From Nitrosomonadales bacterium (GTDB lineage: Bacteria > Pseudomonadota > Gammaproteobacteria > Burkholderiales > Gallionellaceae), in NCBI GenBank assembly GCA_016199835.1, contig JACQFX010000019.1, forward strand, positions 1 to 64,000: a DNA stretch of 64,000 nucleotides, read 5' to 3'. This document shows positions 62,869 to 64,000 of this stretch, piece after piece (the stretch's first letter is position 1; every line of letters starts with the position of its first letter). Position numbers and translations under genes: made by a program. The notes under the pieces are model-generated. The model ran no database searches and was not told the DNA's origin. It saw only the letters and a program-made list of their open reading frames with translations.

Positions 62869-64000
62869 AACATAAGGTCAAACATATCCACTTCATCGGC
62901 ATCGGCGGTTCCGGCATGAACGGCATCGCCGAGGTGCTGCTCAATCTGGGTTTCCAGGTGAGCGGCTCGGATTTGTCCGACAGCGCAGTCACGCAACGCC
63001 TGCAACAGCTCGGTGCGAAAGTGTACGTGGGGCATGCAGAACAGAATCTGGCCGACGCGGATGCGGTGGTGGTGTCCACGGCGGTGAGCAATGACAATCC
63101 GGAAGTGCTGGCGGCGCGCGCGCGCAGGGTTCCGGTAGTGCCGCGCGCGATGATGCTGGCCGAACTCATGCGCTTGCGCCAGGGCATCGCCATCGCGGGC
63201 ACGCACGGCAAGACCACTACCACTTCGCTGGTGGCCAGCGTGCTGGCGCGCGGCGGCTTCGATCCCACCTTCGTCATCGGCGGGCGGCTCAACAGCAGCG
63301 GTGCGAATGCGAAGCTCGGCACCGGCGAATTCATCGTGGTGGAGGCGGACGAATCGGACGGCTCGTTCCTGAACCTGCATTCCATCCTCGCGGTGATCAC
63401 CAACATCGATGCCGACCACATGGAGACGTACGGCCACGACTTCGCCAAACTCAAACAGGCGTTCGTGGATTTCGTCGAGCACCTGCCATTCTATGGCCGC
63501 GCCATGCTGTGCGTGGATGACGCCAACGTGCGCGACATCCTGCCCGCCATCAGCAAGCCGGTGACTACTTACGGCTTCGCCGAAGATGCGCAGGTGCGCG
63601 CAGTCAACGTGCGCCACGAAAACGGCAAGATGCGCTTCACCGCGCTATGCCGCCACAACAGCGGTTGCGACACGTTACCGGCGAAGCCAGCCGATTGCGG
63701 GAGCAACCGCTCAGTCGCCGCTCCCGCACCAGACGGTTCCACAGCACCGTGTCGGGGCGATGCACCGGTCGATCTCGATGTCACGCTCAATCTGGCGGGG
63801 CTGCACAACGTGCAGAACGCGCTGGCAGCCATTGCCGTGGGACTCGAAGTCGGCGTGGCGGAAGACGCCATCGTCGCCGCGCTGGCCGAGTTCGAAGGCG
63901 TGGGGCGGAGGATGCAGCGCTATGGGGAAATTCCGGTGTCGGGTAGCGCAACGATTTCACCCTCACCCCAACCCTCTCCCTTGCAGGGCGAGGGGGCAAA
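62865..64000 (+). CDS. murC: UDP-N-acetylmuramate-L-alanine ligase, cut by window end
   Basis: The first ~378 residues of MurC, which adds L-Ala to UDP-MurNAc. The start is GTG at 62865, overlapping murG; the N-terminus is [24 protein letters not shown], the ATP loop is [12 protein letters not shown], and [13 protein letters not shown] follows. Two segments foreign to the family are read in frame: residues ~268-298 (from a family D palindrome) and residues ~361 onward ([13 protein letters not shown], from a family A palindrome). The first lies between RHN and the conserved [21 protein letters not shown]. The gene continues beyond the window. Confidence 0.94.
   Translation, partial: MKHKVKHIHFIGIGGSGMNGIAEVLLNLGFQVSGSDLSDSAVTQRLQQLGAKVYVGHAEQNLADADAVVVSTAVSNDNPEVLAARARRVPVVPRAMMLAELMRLRQGIAIAGTHGKTTTTSLVASVLARGGFDPTFVIGGRLNSSGANAKLGTGEFIVVEADESDGSFLNLHSILAVITNIDADHMETYGHDFAKLKQAFVDFVEHLPFYGRAMLCVDDANVRDILPAISKPVTTYGFAEDAQVRAVNVRHENGKMRFTALCRHNSGCDTLPAKPADCGSNRSVAAPAPDGSTAPCRGDAPVDLDVTLNLAGLHNVQNALAAIAVGLEVGVAEDAIVAALAEFEGVGRRMQRYGEIPVSGSATISPSPQPSPLQGEGA
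63668..63760. repeat. palindromic repeat inserted in murC (family D)
   Basis: The first 36 bases match 40840-40875 at 34 positions, and the element ends in CACCGTGTCGGGG, complementing the CGACACG start. It is read in frame. Confidence 0.88.
63947..64000. repeat. partial palindromic repeat in murC (family A), cut by window end
   Basis: CACCCTCACCCCAACCCTCTC followed by a CTTGCAGGGCGAGGG hairpin half resembles the polA and MmeI-like copies. The rest lies outside the window. Confidence 0.7.

Noticed and set aside
1-64000. CRISPR array or prophage
   Set aside because: No regularly spaced direct repeats with unique spacers, no cas genes and no phage structural genes were found.

Overview
The window is a stretch of betaproteobacterial chromosome. 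Protein families and gene orders (thrB2/DUF2782/BPSS1780 beside polA, pilT-pilU divergent from yggS-proC-yggT-yggU, nadD-rsfS-rlmH-maf-rng, mraZ-to-murC) fit the Nitrosomonadales, with Gallionellaceae-type iron oxidisers a reasonable guess. The family assignment is inference; no rRNA gene is present. Most of the window is high-GC housekeeping DNA. AT-richer accessory patches lie at about 1-950 and 22.1-23.1 kb, and a probable defence cluster at 41.2-46.2 kb.

Layout. 1-950: one complete integron-type cassette, its attC site and the start of a second cassette, with no integrase visible. 1.1-6.8 kb: membrane protein, homoserine kinase, DUF2782 protein, LOG-family protein, polA. 6.9-14.2 kb: periplasmic carbonic anhydrase, a kinase-GGDEF fusion, an S4/pseudouridine-synthase-like protein, YebC, DUF167, RhlE, VanZ. 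14.3-20.4 kb: ferredoxin, hydrolase, NodI/NodJ-like ABC exporter, ankyrin protein, HemJ, a Phd/VapC toxin-antitoxin pair, a THUMP methyltransferase. 20.5-25.2 kb: repeat elements, a FapA-family protein, a rearranged Rhs relic, and a 5'-truncated Rhs gene with a candidate immunity gene. 25.2-30.8 kb: pilU, pilT, yggS-proC-yggT-yggU and an in-frame CheY-CheZ fusion. 30.9-40.8 kb: HD-GYP protein, rng-maf-rlmH-rsfS-nadD, aceF, aceE, fau. 40.9-46.2 kb: TfoX-like protein, DUF1016 nuclease, DUF3800 protein, MmeI-like restriction-modification enzyme. 46.3-51.3 kb: ilvA, rpiA, phoU, ppx, rnpB. 51.6-64 kb: the division/cell-wall cluster with an MraZ operator, running from mraZ into murC, which is cut by the window edge.

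Three features stand out. First, several families of short palindromic repeats recur, and copies lie in frame inside polA, aceF, the MmeI-like gene and twice inside murC, so the repeats are translated as extra peptide segments in essential or catalytic proteins. Second, cheY and cheZ are fused by what looks like a clean deletion: CheY residues 1-99, lacking the conserved Lys109, run directly into CheZ. Third, a Ser/Thr kinase, a membrane region and an intact GGDEF domain form one protein. An HD-GYP phosphodiesterase lies elsewhere in the window, so both synthesis and breakdown of cyclic-di-GMP are represented.
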